From contig NZ_OZ024668.1 of assembly GCF_902497775.2 (NCBI RefSeq), forward strand, positions 5,564,326-5,628,325: DNA of 64,000 bases, given 5' to 3'. This document shows, in pieces, positions 37,286 through 46,521 of this stretch; within the stretch, counting starts at the first letter, position 1, and every line of letters starts with the position of its first letter. The position numbers were made by a program, and so were the translations under genes. Origin of the DNA: Pseudomonas fluorescens (GTDB lineage Bacteria > Pseudomonadota > Gammaproteobacteria > Pseudomonadales > Pseudomonadaceae). A model generated the notes under the pieces. The model searched no databases. It was given only the letters and a program-made list of their open reading frames with translations, and was not told where the DNA came from.

Positions 37286-40008
37286 CAGACCTCCTGCTTC
37301 TTCAGCATGGCCAGACTCAGGCCGGTGAAACCGACAAAGAAGCCCAGCAGCGCCAGGCACTGAGGCCAGAGTTCGCGCAGGTCCAGGGCTTTGGTGAAGG
37401 TGCCGACGGCGATATCGAGAAAGTAACCGGCCGGGAACAGCTGGCCCATCAACGCTGCAGCACCGTCCAGCGACGAGCGCGGCACGATCAGCCCGGAGAA
37501 CTGGATGGTTGGCAGGCTGGTGATGATCATGGTGCCGAGAATTGCGGCGATCTGGGTGCGGGTGAAGGCCGAGATCAGCAGGCCCAGGCTGGTGGTCGCC
37601 AACAGGTACAAGACACCGCCGCAAGCCAGGGCCAGGGCGCTGCCCTTGAACGGCACGCCGAACAGCCAGCGGTTCATCGCCACCAGCAGCGCCAGGTTGA
37701 TCAGGCTCACCGCCAGGTACGGTGCCTGTTTGCCGAGCAGAAATTCCAGGCGGGTCAGGGGCGTTGCATAGAAGTTGGTGATCGAGCCCAGTTCTTTCTC
37801 GCGCACGATGCCCAGCGCGGTGAGCATCGCCGGAATGAACGCCAGGATCAGCGCCATGACCCCGGGGCCGATGGCGTTTACGCTGACCACATCCTGGTTG
37901 TAGCGAAAGCGGGTTTCCAGGCGCACCGGGGTTTGCCCGGGCTGGGCCTTGCTGCTCAGCGCCGCCAGTTGCTCAAGGTTGGCCTGGTGCACGGCTTCGA
38001 CATAGTTGCGGCTGGTTTCGGCGCGAAACGGCATGCCGCCATCCAGCCAGGCCGCCACTACCGGCTGGCGCCCGGCGTACAGATCGCGGCCAAAGCCGGG
38101 TGGAATCTCCAGGGCCAGTTTGATTTCCGAACGCTGCAGGCGTTTGTGCAACTGTGCGGCATCGCGGATCGGCGTCTGTTCGGCAAAGTAGCGTGAGCCG
38201 CGGAAGGCTTCCAGGTAAGCGCGGCTTTGCGGGCTCTGGTCCTGGTCGTAGACGGCGAAGGCCAGGTTCTCCACGTCCAGGGAGATGCCGTAACCGAAGA
38301 TCACCATCATGAACAGTGCGCCAAGCAGGGCAAATGCCAGGCGCACCTTGTCGCGCAGCAGTTCCTTGCCTTCGCGGGTGGCGACGGCGAACAGGCGCTT
38401 GAGGCTGAAACCTTGGCGCAGGTGCAGCGGCGCTGCGCTGGCCGGCGTCTCCAACTGGGGGCTGGCAGTTGGCGCTTCGCTGGCGCCTTGGGCCTGTTCC
38501 AGGCAGGTGACGAAGGCGTCTTCCAGGGTCTCACCGCCGAATTGCTGTTGCAGCGCCGCCGGCGTATCGCAGGCCAGGACCTTGCCGGCATGCATCAGGG
38601 AAATCCGGTCGCAGCGCAGGGCTTCGTTCATGAAGTGGGTGGAGAGGAAGATCGTCACCCCCTGGTCGCGCGACAGCTCGACCAGCAGGCGCCAGAAGTC
38701 ATCGCGCGCCGCGGGGTCGACGCCCGAGGTCGGTTCGTCGAGGATCAGCACTTCCGGGCGGTGCAATACGGCTACGGCCAACGACAAGCGCTGGCGCAAG
38801 CCCAGGGGCAGGGCGCCGGACTGTTGGTCGGCGATGGCGCCCAGATCGAAACGCTCGATCAGCTCGGCGATACGCGGGCCACTTTCGGCCTTGGCCAGGT
38901 CGAACAGCCGTGCATGCAGTTCAAGGTTTTGCCGCACGCTCAGTTCGCCATACAGCGAGAAGCTCTGGGACATGAAGCCGACGCGCTTGCGCGTGGCCAG
39001 GTCCTTGGCGTTTACCGGACGGCCGAGCAGGTTGGCACTGCCTTCGCTGGCCGGCATCAGGCCGGTGAGCACCTTCATGGTGGTGGTCTTGCCGCAGCCG
39101 TTGGAGCCGAGAAAGCCGAAAATCTCGCCACGGCCGATGGCGAAGCTGACCTTGTTTACGGCGGTGAAGTCGCCGAAGCGCAAGGTCAGTTCATGGGCTT
39201 CGATGGCGATCTCGGCATTGGCGTTATCACGCGGCGGGATCACCAGGGGCTGCTGGCTGCGCTGGCTATCGCCCTGAAAGTGCGTGAAGGCGTCATCGAG
39301 CTTGTGGCTGGCGGTGGCTGCGGCCAGTTCTTCGCTCAAGCCCGCGGCAATCAGCCGGCCACGATCGAGCATCAGGCAGTGTTCGAACTGCTCGGCCTCT
39401 TCCATGTAGGCGGTGGCGACCAGCAGGGTCAGTTGCGGGCGCTCCTGGCGCACCTGCTCGACCAGCTCCCAGAAGCGCCGGCGCGACAGCGGATCGACAC
39501 CGGTGGTGGGTTCGTCGAGGATCAGCAAATCCGGTTCATGGATCAGCGCACAGCACAGCCCAAGCTTCTGCTTCATGCCGCCTGACAACTTGCCCGCCGG
39601 GCGCTCGGCAAAGCGCAGCAGGTCGGTGGCCTGCAGCAGGTTGTGCATGCGTTGCTCGCACTCCTTGGTGCCGAGGCCGAACAAGGTGGCGAAGAAACGG
39701 ATGTTCTCGCTGATCGACAGCTCAGGGTAAAGGTTGTTGCCCAGCCCCTGGGGCATGAAGGCGATGCGCGGGTACAGGTTGTTGCGGTGACGGCGCTGGC
39801 GGATCGAGCCGCCGAGCACCTGCAGTTCGCCGCTTTGCAGCTTCTTCACCCCGGCGATCAGCCCGAGCAGGCTCGACTTGCCGGCGCCGTCCGGGCCGAT
39901 CAGGCCGCAGCGGGTGCCCGCCGGCAGGCTGAAGGCGATGTCCTGCAGGGCGCTCAAGCCACCGTAGCGGTGGTTGATGCCCTCGGCCTGCAGCGCCAGC
40001 GCGCTCAT
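37285..40008 (-). CDS. rbbA: RbbA-type fused ABC ATPase/permease
   Basis: 907 residues, as E. coli RbbA (about 911). Two ATP-binding domains come first: Walker A GPDGAGKSSL near residue 39 with signature LSGGMKQKLGL, and Walker A GSNGCGKTTT with LPLGLRQRLSLAVAV in place of a canonical LSGGQ. An ABC-2 membrane domain follows from about residue 545. E. coli RbbA was described as a ribosome-associated ATPase, but the fused membrane half and the neighbours point to an exporter. It overlaps the HlyD-type gene by four bases (ATGA). Confidence 0.93.
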   Translation of the reverse strand: MSALALQAEGINHRYGGLSALQDIAFSLPAGTRCGLIGPDGAGKSSLLGLIAGVKKLQSGELQVLGGSIRQRRHRNNLYPRIAFMPQGLGNNLYPELSISENIRFFATLFGLGTKECEQRMHNLLQATDLLRFAERPAGKLSGGMKQKLGLCCALIHEPDLLILDEPTTGVDPLSRRRFWELVEQVRQERPQLTLLVATAYMEEAEQFEHCLMLDRGRLIAAGLSEELAAATASHKLDDAFTHFQGDSQRSQQPLVIPPRDNANAEIAIEAHELTLRFGDFTAVNKVSFAIGRGEIFGFLGSNGCGKTTTMKVLTGLMPASEGSANLLGRPVNAKDLATRKRVGFMSQSFSLYGELSVRQNLELHARLFDLAKAESGPRIAELIERFDLGAIADQQSGALPLGLRQRLSLAVAVLHRPEVLILDEPTSGVDPAARDDFWRLLVELSRDQGVTIFLSTHFMNEALRCDRISLMHAGKVLACDTPAALQQQFGGETLEDAFVTCLEQAQGASEAPTASPQLETPASAAPLHLRQGFSLKRLFAVATREGKELLRDKVRLAFALLGALFMMVIFGYGISLDVENLAFAVYDQDQSPQSRAYLEAFRGSRYFAEQTPIRDAAQLHKRLQRSEIKLALEIPPGFGRDLYAGRQPVVAAWLDGGMPFRAETSRNYVEAVHQANLEQLAALSSKAQPGQTPVRLETRFRYNQDVVSVNAIGPGVMALILAFIPAMLTALGIVREKELGSITNFYATPLTRLEFLLGKQAPYLAVSLINLALLVAMNRWLFGVPFKGSALALACGGVLYLLATTSLGLLISAFTRTQIAAILGTMIITSLPTIQFSGLIVPRSSLDGAAALMGQLFPAGYFLDIAVGTFTKALDLRELWPQCLALLGFFVGFTGLSLAMLKKQEV

Positions 40009-40970
40009 TGCAGGTTGGCCGGCCAGTCCACCTCAGCGGTGCGCACATAGCCTGCGCCCGGCATGCCGGGTTTGGCCTGGGGCACGGCGCTCGGTTCGGT
40101 CAGGCGCAGCTTGACCCGGAACACCAGTTTCTGGCGCTCGTCACGGGTTTCCACTTGCTTGGGAGTGAACTGCGCCTTGGCCGCGACGAAGGCGATCTTC
40201 GCAGGCATTGCCTGGTCGGGCAGGGCGTCGAGAACAATGCGCGCCTGGTCGCCAACGGTCAGGCGGCCGGTGGTAGAGGCGGGCAGGTAGAGGTTCATGT
40301 ACTGGTCGCTGGGGTCGATCAGCATCAGCACACGGCCGCCGGCACCGAGCACTTCGCCAGGTTCGGCCAGGCGCAACTGGATCACGCCATTGATCGGTGC
40401 GCGCAGGCTGCTGTCGTCGATTTCGCTGGTCAGTTGCGCAACCTGGGCTTCTGCGGCACCGATGGCCGCCTTGATCGCGGCCAGTTGCGCGCGGGCGGCG
40501 ACCACGGCGGAATTGCTGGTGTCGTAACGGGCCTGCTGTTGGTCGAGCAGTTGCTGGCTGGCATATTTGCGCTGGAAGATCTCGCGTACGCGCTTGAGCT
40601 CCTGGCTGGCCAGCAGTTGTTCGCTCTGGCGCAATTGCACCGTGGCCTGGGCGGCGGAGTAGTTTTCCCGGGCGCGCAGCACTTCGGCTTCGGCCTGGCT
40701 GCGCTGGGCCTCGAGGGTGCGGGTGTCGATGCGGGCGAGCAACTGGCCTTGCTTGACCGTATCGCCTTCGTCGACCAGCACCTCGGCCAGGCGTCCGGGG
40801 ATCTTGCTGGCAATCTGCACTTCAGTCGCTTCGAGCCTGCCGTTGCCCATGCTCAGGCCTTCAGGCAAGCGGTCATGCAGGGATTTCCAGTAGCCCAGGC
40901 CGCCAGCGGCCAGGAGCAGGGCAATCAAGGCACCGGCGAAGAGTTTCGGGGTGTGTTGGCTCAACGACAT
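40005..40970 (-). CDS. HlyD/EmrA-type membrane fusion protein
   Basis: 321 residues. One N-terminal membrane helix (about 10-27) is followed by the biotinyl/lipoyl-like half (RLEATEVQIASKIPGRLAEVLVDEGDTVKQGQLLARID), a long helical hairpin (residues about 80-170), the second lipoyl half (DSSLRAPINGVIQLRLAEPGEVL), and a beta-barrel domain. It links the inner-membrane exporter to the outer membrane. It is the first gene of the three-gene operon. No TolC-type outer-membrane gene is adjacent. Confidence 0.94.
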   Translation of the reverse strand: MSLSQHTPKLFAGALIALLLAAGGLGYWKSLHDRLPEGLSMGNGRLEATEVQIASKIPGRLAEVLVDEGDTVKQGQLLARIDTRTLEAQRSQAEAEVLRARENYSAAQATVQLRQSEQLLASQELKRVREIFQRKYASQQLLDQQQARYDTSNSAVVAARAQLAAIKAAIGAAEAQVAQLTSEIDDSSLRAPINGVIQLRLAEPGEVLGAGGRVLMLIDPSDQYMNLYLPASTTGRLTVGDQARIVLDALPDQAMPAKIAFVAAKAQFTPKQVETRDERQKLVFRVKLRLTEPSAVPQAKPGMPGAGYVRTAEVDWPANLQ

Positions 40971-41065
40971 GGTTTGGCAATCCTTGCTGCATTAACGTCA
41001 AATTGTGACGCCGCACCGATCCTGGTGCGTTGATGTTCGTCAAATGAGCGGCAATCCTACCCTCT

Positions 41066-41515
41066 TTAACGCAGTTCGAGTACCGCGGCCCATTGTTCGG
41101 CGGTTACCGGCATCACCGAAAGCCGGCTGCCTTTCTGTACCAGCGGCAGTTCGGCCAGGGCGGTTTGCTGCTTGAGGTAGCCCAGCTGCAAAACCTTGCC
41201 GAAGGTCTCGACATGGGCGACATCCACGGCGCTCCACGGGTTCTTTTCGGCGTTGGCCTTGGCGTCGAAGTAATGGCTTTGCGGGTCCAGCGCGGTGGGG
41301 TCGGGATAGGCGGCGGCGCTGATCCGGGCGATGCCGGCAATACCTGGCTCGGGGCAGCTGGAGTGGTAGAAAAAGAACTGGTCACCGACCGCCATGGCAC
41401 GCAGGAAATTACGCGCCTGGTAGTTGCGCACGCCATCCCAGCGGGCTTCGCCCAACCGTGCTAGGTCCTTGATCGAGAGTTCGTCGGGCTCGGATTTCAT
41501 CAGCCAGTAGGCCAT
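41066..41515 (-). CDS. EVE domain protein
   Basis: 149 residues from the ATG at 41515 (MAYWLMKSEPDELSIKDL), the family's conserved start; GGAG lies nine bases upstream. The in-frame start at 41533 is less likely. The domain shows ARWDGVRNYQARNFLRAM and DQFFFYHSSCPEPGIAGIARI, which form the PUA-like pocket for modified bases in RNA or DNA. The function is not established. It lies between the exporter operon and a divergent small membrane peptide gene. Confidence 0.93.
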   Translation of the reverse strand: MAYWLMKSEPDELSIKDLARLGEARWDGVRNYQARNFLRAMAVGDQFFFYHSSCPEPGIAGIARISAAAYPDPTALDPQSHYFDAKANAEKNPWSAVDVAHVETFGKVLQLGYLKQQTALAELPLVQKGSRLSVMPVTAEQWAAVLELR

Positions 41516-41693
41516 GGGTGGTGCTCCAGACAATGTTTGAAATAACCTGTTTCAGGAAACCGACGGTCGGTTGGCGTCAACGTTTGCGTGTCGCCTCAGG
41601 TTGTCGGAGAATGCGCGCATTTTAAGCTTGACGCTGCTGCAACCACAAAAACGTTGCTGACAACGTGATCAGTTTGCCTGAGGGGGGCAATCG

Positions 41694-41834
41694 ATGAATC
41701 GCAAACCGGATTTGCTCTGGATTCTGGTGTTTCTGTTCGGTTTGGGTGTTGTCACTACCGGTTATGCGCAAAGCCTTTGGGAACGCAAACTCGACGCCCC
41801 CTACGAAATGCCGGTCAATCCGCAACAGCGTTGA
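41694..41834 (+). CDS. small single-pass membrane protein (46 residues)
   Basis: A short open frame with a strong ribosome-binding site (GAGGGGGGC eight bases before the ATG). It reads MNRKPDLLWILVFLFGLG and continues through VVTTGYAQSLWERKLDAPYEMP to VNPQQR. Residues 8-24 form one membrane helix with a positive N-terminus, followed by a polar, probably periplasmic tail. It is too short for most gene callers. It is convergent with the folate gene, with 18 nt between stops. I recall similar short proteins near this locus in other pseudomonads, but cannot confirm that here. Confidence 0.7.
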   Translation: MNRKPDLLWILVFLFGLGVVTTGYAQSLWERKLDAPYEMPVNPQQR

Positions 41835-41852
41835 TTGCCTTTGCTGGCGTCC

Positions 41853-42461
41853 TTATACGGGTGCCAGATACCAGCCACGGTCCGAGACCGTCCCCTGCAG
41901 CGGCACATCCCAACTGGCTTGCGCCAGTCGTTCGACCTTCTGGCATTCATGCGCCAGGCCCAGCAGCAACGGTTTTTTCCAGGCCTTACGGCGGGCCTGA
42001 TAGGCCAGGTTGCGGTCATAGAAACCGCCGCCCATGCCCAGCCGGCCACCCACTTCATCAAAACCCACCAGCGGTAGCAGGATCAGGTCCAGCGCCCAGA
42101 TCGGCCGTTGCCGGGCCAGGCTGATGTGTGGCTCGGGGATGCGAAAGCGGTTGGGCCGCAGCTTCTCGCCGGCTTCGATACGCTGGAACACCATCTTGGT
42201 TTTCGGCCAGGCGTGCAGTACTGGCAGGTAGGTGCGCTTGCCGCGGCGCTGGGCTTCACGCATCAGCAGGCGCGGGTCGATCTCGCAATCATTGGGCAGG
42301 TACAGGGCGATGTGTCTGGCTCGGCGAAACAGCGGATGCTGCGCCAGTTGCCGGTACAGGCCACGGGCTGCCCGGCGTTGTTCGGCCGGCGTCAGGGCGC
42401 GGCGGGCATCGCGAAGCAGGCGGCGGAGTTGGGGGCGGGTCAGCGGCGCGGTGTCGGTCAT
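41853..42461 (-). CDS. 5-formyltetrahydrofolate cyclo-ligase
   Basis: 202 residues from the ATG at 42461 (MTDTAPLTRPQLRRLLRDARRAL). The longer GTG frame at 42491 is less typical and would start close to the 6S RNA 3' end. The signature LVGFDEVGGRLGMGGGFYDR is the ATP/phosphate-binding loop of the family. It converts 5-formyl-THF to 5,10-methenyl-THF. The gene follows 6S RNA on the same strand, the ssrS-ygfA arrangement known from E. coli, so read-through from the RNA gene may express it. Confidence 0.95.
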   Translation of the reverse strand: MTDTAPLTRPQLRRLLRDARRALTPAEQRRAARGLYRQLAQHPLFRRARHIALYLPNDCEIDPRLLMREAQRRGKRTYLPVLHAWPKTKMVFQRIEAGEKLRPNRFRIPEPHISLARQRPIWALDLILLPLVGFDEVGGRLGMGGGFYDRNLAYQARRKAWKKPLLLGLAHECQKVERLAQASWDVPLQGTVSDRGWYLAPV

Positions 42462-42540
42462 GGCACGGGCGGTCCCAGAGAGGGCTGCCACCCGCTGGGT
42501 GACAGCTCGATTGCCCGCGCAGAAGGGCGGGCAAAGAATT

Positions 42541-42718
42541 CAGGCTCCCCGACGAACCGCTGTCGGTGTAGCCCTTGAACCCGAAAGTTCAAGGTGGAGA
42601 TTGCAGGAGGCGTTAAGGCTTTCCGTCAAGCGGACATGCACACCGGCCCCACGTGCAACCCCCGTGGTTGTGCGTATCGGCTCAGGGACATGACCGACTG
42701 GCAAGCACTCCAGGGAGT
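42541..42718 (-). ncRNA. ssrS: 6S RNA
   Basis: Between zapA and the folate cyclo-ligase, on the same strand, lies a sequence closely matching Pseudomonas 6S RNA. Diagnostic stretches on the minus strand are GTCCCTGAGCCGATA, GGCCGGTGTGCATGTCCGC, GACGGAAAGCCTTAA and the terminal hairpin CCTTGAAC-tttcg-GGTTCAAGG. The 5' CTCCC and 3' GGGAG pair to close the rod. A -10 like TATACT (42730-42725) fits a start near 42718. 6S RNA binds sigma-70 RNA polymerase and adjusts transcription in stationary phase. The ends are estimates, a few bases either way. Confidence 0.95.
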
Positions 42719-42737
42719 GGCGCCAGTATACCGATAC

Positions 42738-43055
42738 TCAACCCTTATTTGGAACTTGATCGTCGGCCAATGCCTGATCGACACGTTCGAGCAGGTCGCG
42801 CACCTGTTCACGGTTAACGCCAGCGGCCGGCGCATCCGGGCGTTCCTGGTTGTGCAGCAGGTCGTGGGTGATGTTCAGCGCAGCCATCACGGCGATGCGG
42901 TCGGCGCCGATGACTTTGCCGCTGCTGCGGATTTCACGCATCTTGCCGTCCAGGTAGCGCGCGGCGCTGACCAGGTTGCTGCGTTCTTCCGGCGGACAAA
43001 TGATCGAATACTCTTTGTCGAGAATCTGAACAGTGACGCTATTGCTTGAGCTCAT
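42738..43055 (-). CDS. zapA: cell division protein ZapA
   Basis: 105 residues. Family start VTVQILDKEYSIICPPEERSNLVSAARYLDGKMREIRSSGKVIGADRIAVMAALNITHDLL, then a C-terminal coiled coil. ZapA crosslinks FtsZ filaments at midcell. It overlaps the upstream coiled-coil gene by four bases and lies just before 6S RNA, the conserved zapA-ssrS order. Confidence 0.96.
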   Translation of the reverse strand: MSSSNSVTVQILDKEYSIICPPEERSNLVSAARYLDGKMREIRSSGKVIGADRIAVMAALNITHDLLHNQERPDAPAAGVNREQVRDLLERVDQALADDQVPNKG

Positions 43056-43261
43056 GAGTCTTGCTCCAGGGCCTTGAGTCGCAAAATCATCGATTCGACC
43101 TTACGCCGGGCGATTTCATTTTTTTCGATGAGGTGGGCGCGCTCTTCGCGCCAGGATTTTTCCTGAGCTAATAAGAGTGCGTTTTGCCGTTTTAGTTGCT
43201 CGACCCGCTCAATCAGCAGTTCGAATCGGCCCATCAGCGCTTGCAGATCGTTCTCTTGCAT
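43052..43261 (-). CDS. ZapB-like coiled-coil protein (TIGR02449)
   Basis: 69 residues forming one continuous coiled coil (ALMGRFELLIERVEQLKRQNALLLAQEKSWREERAHL and so on). It belongs to the small TIGR02449 family found upstream of zapA in pseudomonads and is often labelled ZapB-like. A division role is inferred from its structure and translational coupling with zapA. It is divergent from the UPF0149 gene, with 152 nt between. Confidence 0.88.
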   Translation of the reverse strand: MQENDLQALMGRFELLIERVEQLKRQNALLLAQEKSWREERAHLIEKNEIARRKVESMILRLKALEQDS

Positions 43262-43413
43262 TGGTTGCCACTCGATTCGGTCGTGCGGGTGGTTGCCCGG
43301 TTTATGCCCTGGCCGGCCCGGAGTTGGCCGCGTCGATGGTCTTGGCGCGCCTGCCGGTGCTAGGATACAAGGTCTTCATTCTAGTCATTGCGCCGTCTGG
43401 CGCCTAGTTGCCC

Positions 43414-43971
43414 ATGCCCAATATCAATTCGCCGTACACCGCTTTCGCCACCTTGCTCAGCAGTAACGGGCATCCTGTTTCCCCTGCCGAACTGCACGGG
43501 CTGTTGCTCGGACGCAGCTGCGCCGGTGCCGGCTTCGATGCCGACGCGTGGCTGGCAGACGCCGCCGGCCTGCTGGAAAGCGAGCCGGTAGACAACGTTC
43601 GTAACGCTTTGATCGGCCTGCAAGAAATGGTCAAAGGCGAACTCACCAGTGACGATATCACCGTCGTGCTGTTGCTGCCGGGTGATGATGAGCCGCTGAC
43701 CGAGCGTGCCGCCGCCCTGGGTCAATGGTGCCAAGGCTTCATTGCCGGTTTCGGCCTGAATGCCGGTGGCAAGGAACTGAGCACCGAGGCCAAGGAAGTG
43801 CTGCAGGACCTGGTCGCTATCTCTCAGGTCCAGGACGCCCTGGAAGAATCCGAAGACGGCGAAAACGACTATATGGAAGTCATGGAATACCTGCGCGTCG
43901 CTCCGCTGCTGCTCTACACAGAGCTGGCAAAGCAGTCGGTCGAGCCTGCGGCCAAACCTTCGCTGCACTGA
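43414..43971 (+). CDS. UPF0149 (YecA/YgfB) family protein
   Basis: 185 residues from the ATG at 43414; a TTG six bases earlier is in frame, and neither has a clear ribosome-binding site. Conserved parts are [19 protein letters not shown] and the [15 protein letters not shown] motif. YgfB-type proteins are small, helical and acidic; in P. aeruginosa a member modulates ampDh3 expression. This gene starts the pepP-ubiH group, as ygfB does in E. coli. pepP starts 24 nt after its stop. Confidence 0.93.
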   Translation: MPNINSPYTAFATLLSSNGHPVSPAELHGLLLGRSCAGAGFDADAWLADAAGLLESEPVDNVRNALIGLQEMVKGELTSDDITVVLLLPGDDEPLTERAAALGQWCQGFIAGFGLNAGGKELSTEAKEVLQDLVAISQVQDALEESEDGENDYMEVMEYLRVAPLLLYTELAKQSVEPAAKPSLH

Positions 43972-43994
43972 TCAACCACGGACTGCCACTGCCC

Positions 43995-45329
43995 ATGAGC
44001 CACATCCCCAAGTCGGAATACGCCCGTCGACGCAAGGCGCTGATGGCGCAGATGGAACCCAACAGCATCGCCATCCTGCCCGCCGCCGCGGTTGCCATCC
44101 GCAACCGCGACGTCGAGCACGTGTACCGTCAGGACAGCGATTTCCAGTACCTCAGCGGCTTCCCTGAGCCCGAGGCGGTGATCGCCCTGATCCCTGGCCG
44201 CGAGCATGGCGAGTACGTGCTGTTCTGCCGTGAGCGCAATCCCGAGCGCGAGCTCTGGGATGGCCTGCGCGCTGGCCAGGACGGCGCGATCAGCGACTTT
44301 GGCGCCGATGACGCCTTCCCCATCACCGATATCGACGACATCCTCCCCGGCCTGATCGAAGGCCGCGACCGGGTGTACTCGGCCATGGGCAGCAACCCCG
44401 AGTTCGACCGCCACCTGATGGACTGGATCAACGTGATTCGCTCCAAGGCGCGCCTGGGCGCCCAGCCGCCGAACGAATTCGTTGCCCTGGATCATCTGCT
44501 GCACGACATGCGCCTGTATAAATCGGCGGCGGAAGTGAAGGTGATGCGTGAGGCTGCGGCGATTTCCGCCCGCGCCCACGTGCGGGCCATGCAGGCGTGT
44601 CGCGCCGGTTTGCGCGAGTACAGCCTGGAAGCCGAGCTGGACTACGAGTTCCGCAAGGGTGGGGCGAAGATGCCGGCCTACGGCTCGATCGTCGCCGCCG
44701 GACGCAACAGCTGCATCCTGCATTACCAGGAAAACGACGCGCCGCTCAAGGACGGTGACCTGGTGTTGATCGACGCCGGTTGCGAGATCGACTGCTACGC
44801 CAGCGACATCACCCGCACCTTTCCGGTCAGCGGGCGTTTTTCGCCGGAGCAGAAGGCCATTTATGAACTGGTGCTCAAGGCTCAGGAGGCGGCCTTTGCG
44901 GTCATTGCCCCCGGCAAGCACTGGAACCACGCCCATGAAGCAACGGTGCAGGTAATTACCGAAGGCCTGGTGGAGCTGGGCCTGCTCAAGGGCCAGGTGC
45001 AGGAACTGATTGAAAGCGAAGCCTACCGGGCCTTCTACATGCACCGCGCCGGGCACTGGCTTGGCATGGATGTGCACGATGTTGGCGAGTACAAGGTCGG
45101 CGGCCAGTGGCGGGTGCTCGAGCCGGGCATGGCCTTGACCGTGGAGCCAGGCATCTACATCGGTGCCGATAACCAGAGTGTCGCGAAAAAATGGCGCGGC
45201 ATCGGTGTGCGAATCGAGGATGACGTAGTGGTAACCAAGCAGGGCTGTGAAATCCTGACCTCCGGCGTACCCAAGACGGTTGCCGAAATCGAAGCCTTGA
45301 TGGCTGCCGCGCGCAGTGACGCGGCATGA
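43995..45329 (+). CDS. pepP: Xaa-Pro aminopeptidase
   Basis: 444 residues from the ATG at 43995. The N-terminal creatinase-like domain is followed by the pita-bread catalytic domain with the two-metal ligands in LVLIDAGCEIDCYASDITRTFP, HRAGHWLGMDVHDVG, MALTVEPGIYI and GIGVRIEDDVVV. It removes N-terminal residues preceding proline. It overlaps ubiH by four bases. The ygfB-pepP-ubiH-ubiI order is shared with E. coli. Confidence 0.97.
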   Translation: MSHIPKSEYARRRKALMAQMEPNSIAILPAAAVAIRNRDVEHVYRQDSDFQYLSGFPEPEAVIALIPGREHGEYVLFCRERNPERELWDGLRAGQDGAISDFGADDAFPITDIDDILPGLIEGRDRVYSAMGSNPEFDRHLMDWINVIRSKARLGAQPPNEFVALDHLLHDMRLYKSAAEVKVMREAAAISARAHVRAMQACRAGLREYSLEAELDYEFRKGGAKMPAYGSIVAAGRNSCILHYQENDAPLKDGDLVLIDAGCEIDCYASDITRTFPVSGRFSPEQKAIYELVLKAQEAAFAVIAPGKHWNHAHEATVQVITEGLVELGLLKGQVQELIESEAYRAFYMHRAGHWLGMDVHDVGEYKVGGQWRVLEPGMALTVEPGIYIGADNQSVAKKWRGIGVRIEDDVVVTKQGCEILTSGVPKTVAEIEALMAAARSDAA

Positions 45330-46519
45330 GCCGGGTCAACCTGGCAATCATTGGCGGCGGCCTGGTCGGCGCCAGCTTGGCCCTGGCCTTGCAGGCCGGC
45401 GCCAAGGCCCGTGGCTGGAAGATCCTGCTGATCGAGCCGTTCGCCCCGGGTGACAGTTTTCAGCCGAGCTATGACGCGCGTTCTTCGGCGTTGTCCTTCG
45501 GTACCCGGCAAATTTACGAGCGCCTCGGCCTGTGGCAGCAGATCAGCCGCCGCGCCGAGCCGATCCGCCAGATCCAGGTCTCCGACCGTGGGCGCTTTGG
45601 CGCCACGCGTCTGGATGCCCTGGAAGAAGGCGTGCCGGCGCTCGGCTATGTGGTCGAGAATGCCTGGCTCGGCCAGTGCCTGTGGAAAGGCCTGGACGCC
45701 GAGGTGGTGAGCTGGCGCTGCCCGGCTGAAGTCACCGCCATGCAGGTGCTGGAAGACGGCTATCGGTTGTCGCTCAACGACGACACCACGCTTGAGTGCG
45801 ACCTTGCGGTGCTGGCCGACGGCGGCCGTTCCGGCCTGCGCGAGCAGATGGGCATTCATGTCAGCCAGCGGCCGTATAACCAGAGCGCTCTGATCGCCAA
45901 CATCACCCCGAGCGAAGCTCACTGCGGCCAGGCCTTCGAGCGCTTTACCGATGACGGGCCGATGGCCTTGCTGCCATTGCCGGAAAACCGCTGCGCGCTG
46001 GTCTGGACCCGCGCCGGGATGGATGCCAAGCGCCTGGCCGAGCTGGACGAACGCAGCTTCCTCAGCGAGCTGCAGGACGTGTTTGGCTACCGCCTCGGCG
46101 CCCTGCGCCAGGTTGGCGCCCGGCACCTGTATCCGTTGTCGCTGGTCGAAGCCCAGGAGCAGGTACGTCCGCACCTGGTGGTCCTCGGCAACGCCGCGCA
46201 CAGCCTGCATCCCATTGCCGGGCAGGGCTTCAACCTGTCGCTGCGCGATGTGCAGTCACTGGCCGACGGCTTGCTGGCCAACCCCGGGTTGCCGGGTGAC
46301 TTTGCCACCTTGCAGGCCTACCGCGAGCGCCAGCGCCTGGACCAGGACCTGACCGTGGGCTTCTCCGACCGCGTCACCCGTTTGTTCGGCAGCGCCCAAC
46401 CGTTGGTGGCCACCGGCCGCAACCTGGGCCTGCTCGGCCTTGACCTGCTGCCGCCGGCCAAGCGCTGGTTCGCCCGCCAGGCCATGGGCCTGGGGACTCG
46501 CCCGGACCCACGGAGCTGA
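45326..46519 (+). CDS. ubiH: 2-octaprenyl-6-methoxyphenol hydroxylase
   Basis: 397 residues. An FAD monooxygenase: the dinucleotide fold is LAIIGGGLVGASLALALQ, the second FAD motif is DLAVLADGGRSGLREQMG, and the third is VLGNAAHSLHPIAGQGFNLSLRDV. UbiH hydroxylates the ring during aerobic ubiquinone synthesis. It overlaps pepP (ATGA). The assignment as UbiH rather than a paralogue rests on its position after pepP. Confidence 0.94.
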   Translation: MSRVNLAIIGGGLVGASLALALQAGAKARGWKILLIEPFAPGDSFQPSYDARSSALSFGTRQIYERLGLWQQISRRAEPIRQIQVSDRGRFGATRLDALEEGVPALGYVVENAWLGQCLWKGLDAEVVSWRCPAEVTAMQVLEDGYRLSLNDDTTLECDLAVLADGGRSGLREQMGIHVSQRPYNQSALIANITPSEAHCGQAFERFTDDGPMALLPLPENRCALVWTRAGMDAKRLAELDERSFLSELQDVFGYRLGALRQVGARHLYPLSLVEAQEQVRPHLVVLGNAAHSLHPIAGQGFNLSLRDVQSLADGLLANPGLPGDFATLQAYRERQRLDQDLTVGFSDRVTRLFGSAQPLVATGRNLGLLGLDLLPPAKRWFARQAMGLGTRPDPRS

Positions 46520-46521
46520 GC

